NCBI GenBank assembly: GCA_016906335.1
Contig: JADEYG010000002.1
Location: forward strand, 817,001-881,000
Source of the DNA: Novakomyces olei
Lineage: Eukaryota > Ascomycota > Novakomycetes > Novakomycetales > Novakomycetaceae
DNA length: 64,000 bases
Direction: 5' to 3'
Shown here one piece after another: positions 34,303 through 44,140 of this stretch. The position numbers were made by a program, and so were the translations under genes. Positions within the stretch are counted from its first letter, which is position 1. Each line of letters opens with the position of its first letter. Below the pieces are notes generated by a model. The model was not told the DNA's origin. It was given only the letters and a program-made list of their open reading frames with translations, and did no database searches.

Positions 34303-35154
34303 TTAAGACCGCATAGATCGGGAATGAGCAAGTGCAGTCCGTGTCTGCTGCAGTTCCGACCGAGCGTTTTGTAAATCTTCAAGCAGCTGCTGATTTTCAA
34401 TCTGTTTGCGGGTATATTTCTCTGAAAGGTCACGCACCTTGATACGCAAGTAATCGTTTTCCCGTGCGACGCTCAGCACATCCAAAGGCGACTCTGCCTC
34501 AGATCCGGGCGAGAAAGTAGGCGGCAGTTGGAAGGTAGTCGGGCTACCCAATTGCTCAACGCGGCTCCCTAAACGTGCCGATTTTTCTTCCGGCGTGGCA
34601 GCGGAAACAGCAGCAGCGCTAGAAAGCCGAGGCCAAGACTCGGCGTTTGGCAGTGAGGCAGAGCCAGTATTATTTGCAGTCGCAGTATTATCTGCAGTGC
34701 CAGTATTATTTGTAGTGCCAATATTTGTAGTGCCAATATTTGTAGTGCCAATATTACAGTCCGAGTCTGAGCGAGGAGGCTCCAGTTTCGCCAGTCGAGA
34801 CCGTAGTTCGGCAATTTCACGGCCGAGTCGGTTGACGATACTCTCGTTTTCCGCCTCGAGTTCAGACTCGATACGGATTTTGTCGCGTCGAAGGGTATCC
34901 AAACGCTTAATCAGGCTGTTTGTTATACCCTCCTGTTCTCGTTCATAAGCGTCCGCCACTTCGGCCATTGAAAAGGACTGTTTCCGTGGGAATCTTGCCG
35001 GCGAAAGTGATCGAGGCGTCGTTGCCGCAAGTGAGGAAGCGCGTCTTGAAGACGAAGTGGCCGGGCGCAGACTCGGCGAAGCCAAAGGCGACCTCTGAGA
35101 GTTGCTGGACCGCCGTTGCTGCTGCAAGTTTTCCGAGCTGTTTTTGTGCTCCAT
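34303..35154 (-). CDS. CCDC6/DUF2046-like coiled-coil protein
   Basis: 283 residues from the first ATG in frame (MEHKNSSENLQQQRR). The N-terminus is Ser/Arg-rich and disordered. Residues about 63-120 form a coiled coil, YEREQEGITNSLIKRLDTLR and IESELEAENESIVNRLGREI, with the E-Q-E/I-x-N-x-L pattern characteristic of CCDC6-type repeats. A short NIGTT repeat and a Ser-rich spacer follow, then a second coiled coil near the C-terminus (LRIKVRDLSEKYTRKQIENQ). The role of fungal members is poorly known. No intron seen. The family call rests on the coiled-coil pattern and could be wrong. Confidence 0.7.
   Translation of the reverse strand: MEHKNSSENLQQQRRSSNSQRSPLASPSLRPATSSSRRASSLAATTPRSLSPARFPRKQSFSMAEVADAYEREQEGITNSLIKRLDTLRRDKIRIESELEAENESIVNRLGREIAELRSRLAKLEPPRSDSDCNIGTTNIGTTNIGTTNNTGTADNTATANNTGSASLPNAESWPRLSSAAAVSAATPEEKSARLGSRVEQLGSPTTFQLPPTFSPGSEAESPLDVLSVARENDYLRIKVRDLSEKYTRKQIENQQLLEDLQNARSELQQTRTALAHSRSMRS
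34680..34755 (-). repeat. In-frame repeat in coiled-coil gene
   Basis: Units of 15 nt encode NIGTT three times, then diverged NTGTA units. It is a noticeable simple-sequence expansion between the two coiled coils. Confidence 0.8.
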
Positions 35155-35277
35155 TGTATATGGCCAAACAAAGATACAAAAGGGCCGCTTTGATCCGTGG
35201 CAATCGCAAAAGGCACCGGGCCTGAGCCTATTCGCCGCGTACACAATAGTGCCGCGTGCAACAAGGGCTGGACTGAG

Positions 35278-35316
35278 GATTATTGTATGGATTATTGTAT
35301 GGATTATAGTATGGAG
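35278..35316. repeat. 12-bp tandem repeat
   Basis: ATTATTGTATGG, three copies, the last with ATAGTATGG. Confidence 0.75.
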
Positions 35317-35508
35317 GGTAACAAAAGCTTATTCCCATTATTCCTAGACGACACTTTATGTTGTGTGGACGCTATTCAAAGTTTCTAGCAGTTGATGGTT
35401 GTAAAGTACCTAACCCAATGTTACTGCTTGTCCTGTAGAATACTTTGTTTACCTTTGAATACTATGCTTTACCACCTCACACTCGTTACAACGTTGACCA
35501 ACGTTAGG

Positions 35509-35563
35509 ACATTAAACCTTGCTAGGACATTAAACAACGTTAGACACATTAAACCTTGCTAGG
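35509..35563. repeat. 18-bp direct repeat with 19-bp spacer
   Basis: ACATTAAACCTTGCTAGG at 35509-35526 and again, identical, at 35546-35563. Diverged partial copies (AGCACATTCAACAAGGCCAGG) follow. Confidence 0.75.
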
Positions 35564-35707
35564 CACGTTACAAAGTTTAGCACATTCAACAAGGCCAGGC
35601 ACATATACTTGGGCTTGGCACAAATGTACGGGCACGCTAGAAGCAATGTGCAAGTAATATATTGTACCCACTAGCACATTAGCCCATACGCCGACAAACA
35701 TGTGTCG

Positions 35708-36904
35708 ATGATTGTGGGGCTGATTGGTCCCCGACGACGCTCAGCTTGCGGCGGCAGCATTGCCGTGAGCTTAATACTAGCTTGTGTACTGCTGGGAGTA
35801 CTGTACAAAACAAAGCCACAATTGTTTCTTCGCAACATGCAGCCAGACACAGTACGTGTCGTCTCGTGGAACATTAGGTACGGGTATGGGGAGATTACAC
35901 CGGCAAAGTCGAAACGCGATGGCACATTGGACGCCGATGGCGATGGCGATGACGATAGCGATGGCGAAATTGAGCAAATCGAAGTTGAAGAAAAGCACGA
36001 AGCAGGTGTAGAAAACGTGGCTGTTGACTACAAGGGCAGTGGAGGAGATGGGCACGCTGAAAGGGATACGCCTATTCACAATGCAAAAGGGAAAAAGGCA
36101 CCTTTGGCTGAGCCTTGGATAATGCCCACTCTGGAGCAATCGTGGGACGAGCGAAGGGGCCCAATGATTTCAATTCTACTACATTTGGCTTTCCCACGGC
36201 AGCCTTTCTTTCTCGGTTTGCAGGAAGTTTTGGCCAACCAGCTTGTTGATATTATGCGCGGACTGCGCATTAATACGTACGGTGCCGAGTTCCGTTACGT
36301 CGGTGTAGGCCGTGACGATGGCCATATGAGGGGCGAATTTTCCCCTATTATTTATGACGCTTCGCAAAGCGAACTGTTAGAATCACGTCATTTTTGGCTC
36401 TCTGAGCACCCTAATGTTCCTGGTTCAAAAAGTTGGGGAGCCGGCTCTTCAAGAATTTGTGAAATCGCACATTTCAGGCTTAGGCATTCAAATCGTAAAG
36501 TGTGTGTTATCAACTGCCATCTAGATGATCGTTCCTCTAAGCAGAGGAGGCACGCAGCTGAAATGATTTACGGGCAAATGATACGACGGGAGAACAAGGG
36601 CGAACACGTAGTCGTTCTCGGAGATTTCAACAGCGAGGAGCACGAGGAGGCGTACCAGCACCTTATGGCTCACAAGAATGTAGGAGATGCGGCCCTCATG
36701 GCTCATACGCATGCGGGACACACAAACACCTTTACCGGGTTTGCACCTGAAGTGGGACAGAAACGAATCGATTATGTTTTCGTGCTAGCGCAGCGTGACA
36801 ATAGCACACGCGTGGCACAATACGCGGTTTATGAGAATAGATATGATGACGGCTTGTATATAAGCGACCACCGGCCCGTCGTTGCGGACCTCTTGATGGG
36901 GTAG
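35708..36904 (+). CDS. Membrane-anchored endonuclease/exonuclease/phosphatase-fold protein
   Basis: About 398 residues from the ATG at 35708. Residues ~18-38 (IAVSLILACVLLGVLYK) form a single N-terminal membrane anchor. The EEP fold follows with VVSWNIRYGYG, a glutamate in FLGLQEV, INCHLDD, VVLGDFNSEEHEE, IDYVFV and a terminal SDHRPVVADL, so the expected Asn, Glu, Asp and His positions are present. Between the first two motifs there is a 60-70-residue acidic insertion (DGDGDDDSDGEIEQIEVEEK) that is not part of the fold. Related fungal proteins are annotated generally as EEP-family hydrolases; whether this cuts nucleic acid, phosphoinositide or another phosphoester cannot be told. No intron. 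Confidence 0.85.
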   Translation: MIVGLIGPRRRSACGGSIAVSLILACVLLGVLYKTKPQLFLRNMQPDTVRVVSWNIRYGYGEITPAKSKRDGTLDADGDGDDDSDGEIEQIEVEEKHEAGVENVAVDYKGSGGDGHAERDTPIHNAKGKKAPLAEPWIMPTLEQSWDERRGPMISILLHLAFPRQPFFLGLQEVLANQLVDIMRGLRINTYGAEFRYVGVGRDDGHMRGEFSPIIYDASQSELLESRHFWLSEHPNVPGSKSWGAGSSRICEIAHFRLRHSNRKVCVINCHLDDRSSKQRRHAAEMIYGQMIRRENKGEHVVVLGDFNSEEHEEAYQHLMAHKNVGDAALMAHTHAGHTNTFTGFAPEVGQKRIDYVFVLAQRDNSTRVAQYAVYENRYDDGLYISDHRPVVADLLMG

Positions 36905-37466
36905 CGTTATACGCGCTCTATAATCTAAGAGTATAGGTATAATTTGAATTATAAAATAATTTGAATTATAGTATATAAAGTATGATATATCAAAAGTACT
37001 ATAGTGATTATTAATATTTAGAGTCTTGAGTTAAAAGCCATCGAATATACAGGCGTGACAGGCGCAGAGTTTAGATTAAGGTAAATTCGACATTAAAGTA
37101 CGAGTTTTGCGTGTCTATGATTGACTAGTTTGACGTGTATTCTCATTTCCACTCTATCTGTATAGTACGTAGACGCATGGAACGAACGCTTTTCCACGGC
37201 AGTACTATAGTGGTATCGATAATAACGTTAGTAAGCGTGTGTACAACGTCTAAAAATCTTAAAAATATTATTTTGTATTTAACATCTTATATTAACATTT
37301 TATTTTATATTAACATTTTATATTAACATGTTATATTAACATAGTATAATATTATGGCGAGTATGTGTATCGGGATCAAGTAAACAGTCAAGTCTAATTT
37401 AGGGATTTATGTGGCTACCATCGTATCTCGGCATACGTCAGATTAGCATTTGACGCAACAAGAGCC
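36905..37466. other. AT-rich intergenic region before SIP5
   Basis: 562 bp, with ATATTAACATTTT-type repeats at about 37276-37342. No gene and no telomere-like box seen. Confidence 0.6.
37276..37342. repeat. TTATATTAACAT repeat
   Basis: Four imperfect copies of TTATATTAACAT separated by TTTA-type spacers, about 130 bp before SIP5. Confidence 0.7.
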
Positions 37467-39227
37467 ATGGGCAACACGCCGGGTCGGGAAAAAGAGCCGG
37501 ACTCGACTCCGGTGACCTACTCTCGTGATGACCAAGTAGATGGCGGCTATTTGTTCACCCAAGGCGTGTACAAAGGCCCGCAGGATTTTAAAATGGCGGT
37601 CGTGCGCCGTCTTATTGTAAGCCCAGCACTGATCTTTTGGCCATTCACCTTTGGCCCTTCACCTTTGACATGACTCCCGAGTGAATGCCGTTTCCGTGTT
37701 ACTGCCCTATACTTATCTTTGCAGATTGATCGACGACTACAGCCGTTTTATAAGGGCCTGGATGACTATGATGCGAATTGGACGGATGGCCAGCTTGCCA
37801 CTGCTGTTTTAACCAGCGTTTATCCGGATACGCCAGCGGCTGCGGTCCTTCTAGAGCGGGACGAAGACGGTTCTTCTGCGCTTAAACCGCCAAATGAGAG
37901 CGGCGGCCGTAGTCGGCACTCGAGCTTTGTTGATTACAGCGGCAGTGACAGTACTGTAATGAGGCCACGAGCACAGACAGTAGACTCCTCCGGCTCTGTG
38001 CCACAGGTTTCGTTACGCAAAAAGCTGGTGGACTGGAAACGCTACCGTGGCGCTAAAGAGTGCCCCATCTGTTTTCTGTACTATCCTTCAAATATAAACT
38101 TGTCGCGCTGCTGTCAACAGGATATCTGCACTGAATGCTTTGTCCAGATGAAGCGGACAGATCCTCACGCTCCTACTGTGGCCGCTAATGAGCCCGCGCC
38201 AAGCAGTGTCGACCTTGTCTCGGAGCCTTCTGCTTGCCCGTACTGCATGGAACCCGAGTTTGGTGTGGTTTATACACCGCCTGCTCGACTAAGCGGACTC
38301 GCTCCTACTCACACTCCAAGAGTTAGAACCTCGACGCTTCAGCAACGAGAGCAAATTGAAGAAGAACGAGAGAAAAGGCAACAACAACAGCAGCAGCAGC
38401 AGCAGCAGGAAGCTTCGTCGGCGAGCTTATCGTCTACTCCAGGATCGGGGTTTCTTCCCTCTACTGCAAATGACGGAATGCCGAGTGGACCTCCTATTGC
38501 TCGACGAACTCCGCGTAAGAGTTTTGCTGCTAACGCGCCTGAAGTTGTTACGACGGATATGATCCGTCCGGATTGGCGTGAAAAGCTGCGAAGAGCTCGT
38601 GCTCGTGCGGCCAAAAGAGCTGCTAATTCTGCTCTTTTAAACGCACATTTGTTACAGTCCACAACAACAGGAGCGCCGGTTACGAGTAATCGCAGGAGCA
38701 GCAGCAGCAGCAATAGTAACAGCAACAGCAACATGCACAGCCATTCTGGACGAAGATCGCACGCAGAGAGCCAGCAAAGAGTTCGGGATATTGAAGAGCT
38801 TATGATGATGGAAGCCATACGTCTTAGCTTACTTGACCAAGAGACCTCTGAACCTGGAGAAAGGGCTAGACCCTCTGCCGAGAGCCGGATGGGTCGTGTA
38901 ACAGAACCAGCTGCTGCAGTTTCGCCACGGACTGCAGAAATGAGCAGTTCTCGTCCAAGCTCCTCTTCAAACACTGCTGAAGATCCGACGTTTGCGGCCG
39001 GAGACATTTCATCTAGTGTAAACGAGGCGATGTCTAATGCCATTTCTTCTCCTTCCCCTACTATCGCTCTTACCCCTGCCTCTGCTCCTGCCTCTGCTCC
39101 TTCTCCTCCCCCCGCAGTTGCTCCTACTTCTCCTGCACAGAATGTATCTTCCCGGGGAGCTACAGCGGATAAGCCCCGGATTGGAGTACATGAAGAGGTG
39201 TCGACTACCTCTCCGACAGCTCGCTAA
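37467..39227 (+). CDS. SIP5: SIP5-like zinc-finger protein
   Basis: In Saccharomyces cerevisiae Sip5 interacts with the Snf1 kinase and the Reg1/Glc7 phosphatase. Exon 1 (37467-37616) begins MGNTPGREKE; the Met-Gly start could be N-myristoylated, and the yeast protein also begins MGN. A 108-nt intron (37617-37724) leads to IDRRLQPFYKGLDDYDANWT, a conserved Sip5 segment. The zinc-binding region reads KECPICFLYYPSN, SRCCQQDICTECFVQMKR and CPYCMEPEFGVVY. The remaining half is low complexity, with poly-Gln (near 38388-38408), Ser/Asn runs and a short helix RDIEELMMMEAIRLSLL resembling a ubiquitin-interacting motif. The total is 550 residues. Confidence 0.93.
38388..38408 (+). repeat. CAG/poly-Gln run in SIP5
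   Basis: CAACAACAGCAG followed by CAG units encodes a run of about eleven glutamines. Confidence 0.9.
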
Positions 39228-39594
39228 ATGGAGAGGCGCGAAGCGCGAGTTGAAGGCAAGACTAGGGACAGGGGACAGGGGATCGTGCGGGAGCAATTCT
39301 TATGGAATACATGGATTAAAATATGGATGGGCAATTAAAAATGGCAAAAAGCTTTTGGAAGCGAGTCAAGCTTACGCAAAATTGCCCCTTTCTCACAGAG
39401 GTGGTATAAAGGTTCAGTGAGTAGTCAGTCTCTTGCAGACAAAAATGACTTACACATGGCAGGAAGCAAGGTGGGTCTAGATAAAATTTTAAAGAGTGCA
39501 AGCGCGTGTTTCGTAGTACTATGGCGGTTTTTTCGTGGTGGTGGCAAATTGGATTGCCTGCGGTTTATTGACTTTCTTATTTACTATTTCGAGC

Positions 39595-39597
<3 letters not shown>

Positions 39598-39634
<37 letters not shown>

Positions 39635-39742
39635 TCTATATTTTTATTTTTATTTTTATTTTTATTTGTTTATTTGTTTATTTGTTTATTTGTTTATTTG
39701 TTTATTTGTTTATTTGTTTATTTGTTTATTTGTTTATTTGTT
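39598..39742. repeat. Poly-T and (TTTATTTG)n simple repeats
   Basis: A run of about 30 T is followed by TTTTTA units and then about ten copies of the octamer TTTATTTG. Confidence 0.95.
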
Positions 39743-40294
39743 GGTTTTATATGTTTGTTTATTTTCAGTCTTTTAAGTATATCTCATATTGTTTGTTTCA
39801 TAGTTCAAACTTCCTCCGCCGAGTTTGGTCTCTTTCTCATAAACCTGTTTGCTACTGGTAACGCATCTATTAGTTTATCTGCCTTCTCGAACACGGACAA
39901 GGTCGTGTCGCTGAAATGCAGATAGGATTGATATATAAATGAAAACATTTTGAAAGAAGCTCAACCCATAAAAGAATAAAGTACATTTATCGTAACTTTT
40001 TCCGGACTTTGTAAGCCCGGCAGGTGTCTTAAACTATCCTAAATTTCTTTTTATAGTAACATCTTGGTTTCGTATTACAAATAAACGTTAAAGATACCTC
40101 AAACCCCAGAGATGCATCGCTACTGGAAACAAATAATTTGATAAAATAAAGCATTCCTTATCAAAAGCATTAGTCGCCCAAACAAGCACATTAGCAATAT
40201 ACTGGTTTAAAAGTTTGTTACAATCAGGCGATGGAGTAGAGGCCTGGTCAAAGCCATCATCAACAGAATATTGAATTTGAGCAAATACAATTCT

Positions 40295-40321
40295 ATAACC
40301 CTAACCAACCCTAGCCCTAGC
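40295..40321 (+). promoter_or_regulatory. Telomere-like box upstream of GDT1
   Basis: ATAACCCTAACCAACCCTAG followed by CCCTAGC, a degenerate, extended version of the core, 356 bp before the GDT1 start. Confidence 0.5.
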
Positions 40322-40676
40322 CCAATCGATGTTTGCTCTTGTGATAGAGAAAATTAATATTCAGACTATTATGAGCAAGATGTCATATAAATAGTGAGAA
40401 TTTTGAGAAAATTATTCTTATACTTTACGACAAAAAGCAAGCAAATGATTGGCCAATCGATATAATGTTACGTGTCCGTATTTTTAGAATAATAAATATA
40501 CGAAACATACAAGAAAGAAAATAGCAGCTGTTAATAGAATAAAATTATATATAAAACGTAAGAAAACGTAGCGTGAATGATCAGCACTAGTACTGGCTCT
40601 GTACACTTGACACCATCGCACAGGCCATCGCGCCCACAAAACTGTTTGGCATGAAATATCTTCAGAGGCAGCGCAA

Positions 40677-41684
40677 ATGACGGACACAAGCTCCGCCCTT
40701 GGCTCAGCATTGAGTGAGGTAAGCAGCTGGTTATTCGTTGCTTTGTCTGCAGTTCAGTCATAACTACCTCAACGTCGATTTCTTTTTGCTCTTGGCTTCC
40801 TACAAATCCTTTCTGTTCTTCGTGTCTCGTCTATCAGGATAAATCTAACATTGTTCTAGTCCTCATTGTCAGAGGCTCAGCAAGCTTACCTCTTCTCGAT
40901 GGCTATGATTCTCATTTCTGAAGTGGGTGACAAGACTTTTCTTATTGCCTGTCTTATGGCAATGAGACACTCTCGTGTAACAGTGTTTGCCGGCGCATTT
41001 TCCTCGCTGGCTATCATGTCGGTTTTGTCCGCCCTAATGGGCCATACGATAATGCACATTATTAGTAAGAATACGACAAGCATCCTGGCCGGCCTGCTTT
41101 TTCTCGTATTTGGAGTAAAAATGTTTCTCGAGGGGTTCGCTATGGAGCACGGAAACGAGGCAGTCAAGGAAGAAATGCAGGAAGTAGAGCATGAAATTGA
41201 GTCACAGAATTTTGAGAAAATGGAGAAGGGACAAGGGCAAGCGCCTGATCTCGAAAGTGGGGAGGGAGTAGATCGGAATGAAGGCGTAGAGTCAAGGATT
41301 AATATACGGGCTTACCTGTCGTCATTTGGAAGCGGCCTTCAAAACCTGGCCTCTCTTGTGCTGAGCCCGGTTTTTGTGCAGGCCTTTGTTCTCACTTTTC
41401 TCGGCGAATGGGGCGATCGCAGCCAGATTGCCACGATTGCCATGGCCGCAGGATCTGATTATTTATGGGTTACACTGGGAACGATTACGGGACATGCTGT
41501 ATGTACTACTGCGGCCGTAATCGGAGGACGTTACATTGCTACTAAAATAAGTGTTCGAAACGTCACGCTTAGCGGGGCAGCACTTTTCGTGCTTTTCGGG
41601 ATTATATGCTTATACGAAGTATGGGCCGGCTCTGGTGAAGCGGATGTGGCTGCCGCTTCGTCCTCTGCTTATTCGTTTGAGTAG
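40677..41684 (+). CDS. GDT1: GDT1/TMEM165-family Golgi manganese/calcium transporter
   Basis: Gdt1 imports Mn2+ and Ca2+ into the Golgi. Exon 1 (40677-40718) encodes MTDTSSALGSALSE. A 141-nt intron (40719-40859) follows, and exon 2 completes a 288-residue protein. The two family signatures E-x-G-D-K/R-[ST] are both present: SEVGDKTFLIA in the first half and LGEWGDRSQIATIA in the second, each followed by hydrophobic helices, matching the inverted-repeat fold. Between the halves lies an acidic cytosolic loop (VKEEMQEVEHEIESQNFEKM). An alternative start within exon 2 would lose the first residues of the membrane segment. Confidence 0.95.
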
Positions 41685-41966
41685 AACCGATTTTTATTGC
41701 ACAAGGTCAACGGGCATTTTATTGATGACTTGCGAAAACACAAATAGACGTTTTTAGACTGGATAGTATGATAATTTGCATTGCACAAGTTCCAAGACTC
41801 GAAAATCAATCAACAAACAAATAATTAAATAATCATTGCTTATTTATCTATTTCGTAAATATTGAAACTTTCTTCTATTAAGCTTCGATTCGTGATATTC
41901 ATGACTAAAACCTGCTATGTACAACCGTCTTCTATAAAATTCCCCTCTTCCCCATCATTTACCATT

Positions 41967-43850
41967 CTAGTCGCTGTCGGAAACGAAATATGCTTCCTTT
42001 CGAGGCGTTCCAGGATCGGAAACATCAATCACCGGCTCTGGCGCCATGATACCATTTTGGATCGCCGCCGGTTTAATATCCACAACAAATCCGGAATCGA
42101 TACCGTTACTTTCAGAATCTTGACTATTTGGAACGGGTAACTTTAGATTATAATTGCGAGATATACTCACTAAATGCTCCCGCCTGGCAAGAACCTCGGG
42201 CTGCATCCATAAAATAGCTCCAAGAATTGATACTTGGGGCAATTGCTTGCGTGGTGCTATGTCAATTTCACCCTTTTTTATATCCCGGTCGATTTGCCAT
42301 AAGCGTGTTGTTAGCAGATCAAACGCATTAGATAGAGTGGCACGGACACGGGGCATATTCCGACTTCCCCGGGAAATATCGTTAGAAGGATCATACGGAT
42401 CCTGAATAGATAGCAGATTTCTCTGTACAGGATGCGACATGCCTTCCTTCGCCTTGACGTAGTATTTTCCTCCGTTTTGCAATGAAATGCCTACTATATC
42501 GTAATTGAAGCATACGCCATAGAGCTCGAAAAACTCTACTAGTAAGACCCCCAAATTTTCTTCCTCCAACACATTATGCGACTGAAGCTGTGGATGCAAT
42601 TGAAGAAAAGATAGAACCATGCACGTTATTGAGTAGCTGCCCAGTCCACCGAGGAAAACTTCGTTGAGACCACGCATACTTAAGAAGTGTTTAATGATTA
42701 AAACCAAAGCTCTGGCGGCCTTGTGCTGAGCAAGCGTCTTGCGAATGTACGAGACAGCTTCTAGCCCGTTTGACCGATTGAAAGAAATATCAAAATCAAT
42801 TAGCGATAACCTTTCTTTGAACTTTATAATAGGTACTCGAGCAGAAGCGATCACCTGCACGGAATTGGGCAGCGAAATTTGGCGTCTCCGTAATTCGGTA
42901 GCCAACTTGTACAGGTCCTGCTTGGAACCTTCGTATTCGTCCGACAAAACTACAATGTCAATATCCGACGTGGGAAGATAAAGCCCTGTATAAAAAGAAC
43001 CGAAAACCCTGACACTTGCACCGGGGAAGGCCGACTCTACGCACCGGCGTACCCGGTCAACCACAAAATCTGTAGCCGCCACTTCTCGCGGAGAAGGTGA
43101 GATGTAGTCGACATAAGATACGATCTCTCGGTGCAAGAGATACGATACTTCGCCGCACAATCCGCTCTCCGGACCAGTAGTAGCCTTTGCCAGCCAGGGC
43201 TGCCATTTGCTGCCAATTCGAGCAAACAAATTCTCCTGCATAAAGTCTAATTGAGCCATTTCCCGAGGATTTATCCTGGGGGCCCCTTTGTCACGAGGAT
43301 TGGGCCAGCTGGATGAAGGAGATTGGCGAGAATTTTGTTTAGCAGCGGCACCCTCCTCTCCTTCAGTGTCATCGCGTTTGCGTTTAAGAGAATGGTGAAA
43401 TATACGACCAACCTGGTTCGTCATCTTTTTCAAAAACTTGGTTTCCCCAGCCGAATTCTGCTTATGCGCAGATTCTGGGTCTGAACTATGCTCATCATCG
43501 CTCGGTGGCGCAAAAGATATATAGTCTGAGCCTAAAGCTGCATTCGCTGTTTGCTCACGGTCTTGTATACGCTTACCTTTCTCCCTCGTTGCTGATTGTT
43601 CCTTGTCGCTCTTCACTTTGCTGTTCGGCGAATGGTTCTTTTTTGGTCTATTTAGAGACTGGCTCTTGCGTTCACCGCCTTTGAAACTAGCTTTTGGCTT
43701 TGCATTTTTGGGCTTGCTGTTAAAGCCAAACATGGACCTTTTGCCTGAGCTTGAAGGACCCATTGCTGTCGATACGTGTATTGTATAATTTGCTCGTTTT
43801 AATGCGCGCTCTTCATTATTGTCTATTTTCAATTTTATCGTATCGCTCAT
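41967..43850 (-). CDS. PAP2: Non-canonical poly(A) polymerase of the TRF4/PAP2 type
   Basis: TRF4-type enzymes of the TRAMP complex add short A tails to nuclear RNAs for exosome decay. The intronless gene encodes 627 residues. A basic, Lys/Ser-rich N-terminal third (to about residue 200) precedes the catalytic core. GSFYTGLYLPTSDIDIVV gives the nucleotidyltransferase G-S and paired aspartates, and SLIDFDISFN gives the third aspartate. The PAP-associated domain follows (LGVLLVEFFELYGVCFNYD, LSIQDPYDPSNDISRGSRNM). The text is closer to Trf4/Trf5 than to Cid1. It shares a 290-bp divergent promoter with CDC37. Confidence 0.94.
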   Translation of the reverse strand: MSDTIKLKIDNNEERALKRANYTIHVSTAMGPSSSGKRSMFGFNSKPKNAKPKASFKGGERKSQSLNRPKKNHSPNSKVKSDKEQSATREKGKRIQDREQTANAALGSDYISFAPPSDDEHSSDPESAHKQNSAGETKFLKKMTNQVGRIFHHSLKRKRDDTEGEEGAAAKQNSRQSPSSSWPNPRDKGAPRINPREMAQLDFMQENLFARIGSKWQPWLAKATTGPESGLCGEVSYLLHREIVSYVDYISPSPREVAATDFVVDRVRRCVESAFPGASVRVFGSFYTGLYLPTSDIDIVVLSDEYEGSKQDLYKLATELRRRQISLPNSVQVIASARVPIIKFKERLSLIDFDISFNRSNGLEAVSYIRKTLAQHKAARALVLIIKHFLSMRGLNEVFLGGLGSYSITCMVLSFLQLHPQLQSHNVLEEENLGVLLVEFFELYGVCFNYDIVGISLQNGGKYYVKAKEGMSHPVQRNLLSIQDPYDPSNDISRGSRNMPRVRATLSNAFDLLTTRLWQIDRDIKKGEIDIAPRKQLPQVSILGAILWMQPEVLARREHLVSISRNYNLKLPVPNSQDSESNGIDSGFVVDIKPAAIQNGIMAPEPVIDVSDPGTPRKEAYFVSDSD

Positions 43851-43922
43851 TTATTGTATCGTTCGTTTTACGGGAGGGAGGACCTTTGAAAACCGAAAAA
43901 CAGCCGCATGATCTACCATATA

Positions 43923-43942
43923 TTAACCCTAACTAACCCTAA
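43923..43942 (+). promoter_or_regulatory. Telomere-like box between TRF4-type gene and CDC37
   Basis: TTAACCCTAACTAACCCTAA, 73 bp from the TRF4-type start and 199 bp from the CDC37 start, in a 290-bp intergenic region. It may act on both genes. Confidence 0.6.
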
Positions 43943-44140
43943 TGGCCGTCGTGGCTGTCGAAGTAGTGATTCTGTTTATCTCCATTAACAGCGTACTACT
44001 GCATTGTACTAAGCAACGCTGTATGCCGAACATTCGAGCACGAGGCATATGACATCTTTGGGCACAACGCCAACAAACGCCCAGCGTACTCATTCATACT
44101 GCGTCAAGACGGGTAAGTAGTGTCAAGTTTTTACGGACAA

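Larger units (their letters stand above)
35155..35707. other. Divergent intergenic region with short repeats
   Basis: 553 bp between the coiled-coil gene and the EEP-fold gene. It contains three copies of a 12-bp ATTATTGTATGG-like unit (35278-35316) and an 18-bp direct repeat (35509 and 35546). No telomere-like box. Confidence 0.6.
39228..40676. other. Long intergenic region between SIP5 and GDT1
   Basis: About 1.45 kb. It holds a long T run, an (TTTATTTG)n microsatellite and, at 40295-40321, a telomere-like box. Frames across the T-rich part are low-complexity artefacts. No gene is supported. Confidence 0.6.

Noticed and set aside
39417-39925. Overlapping frames across the poly-T and TTTATTTG array
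   Set aside because: They encode only Phe/Tyr/Leu-type runs produced by the simple repeat.
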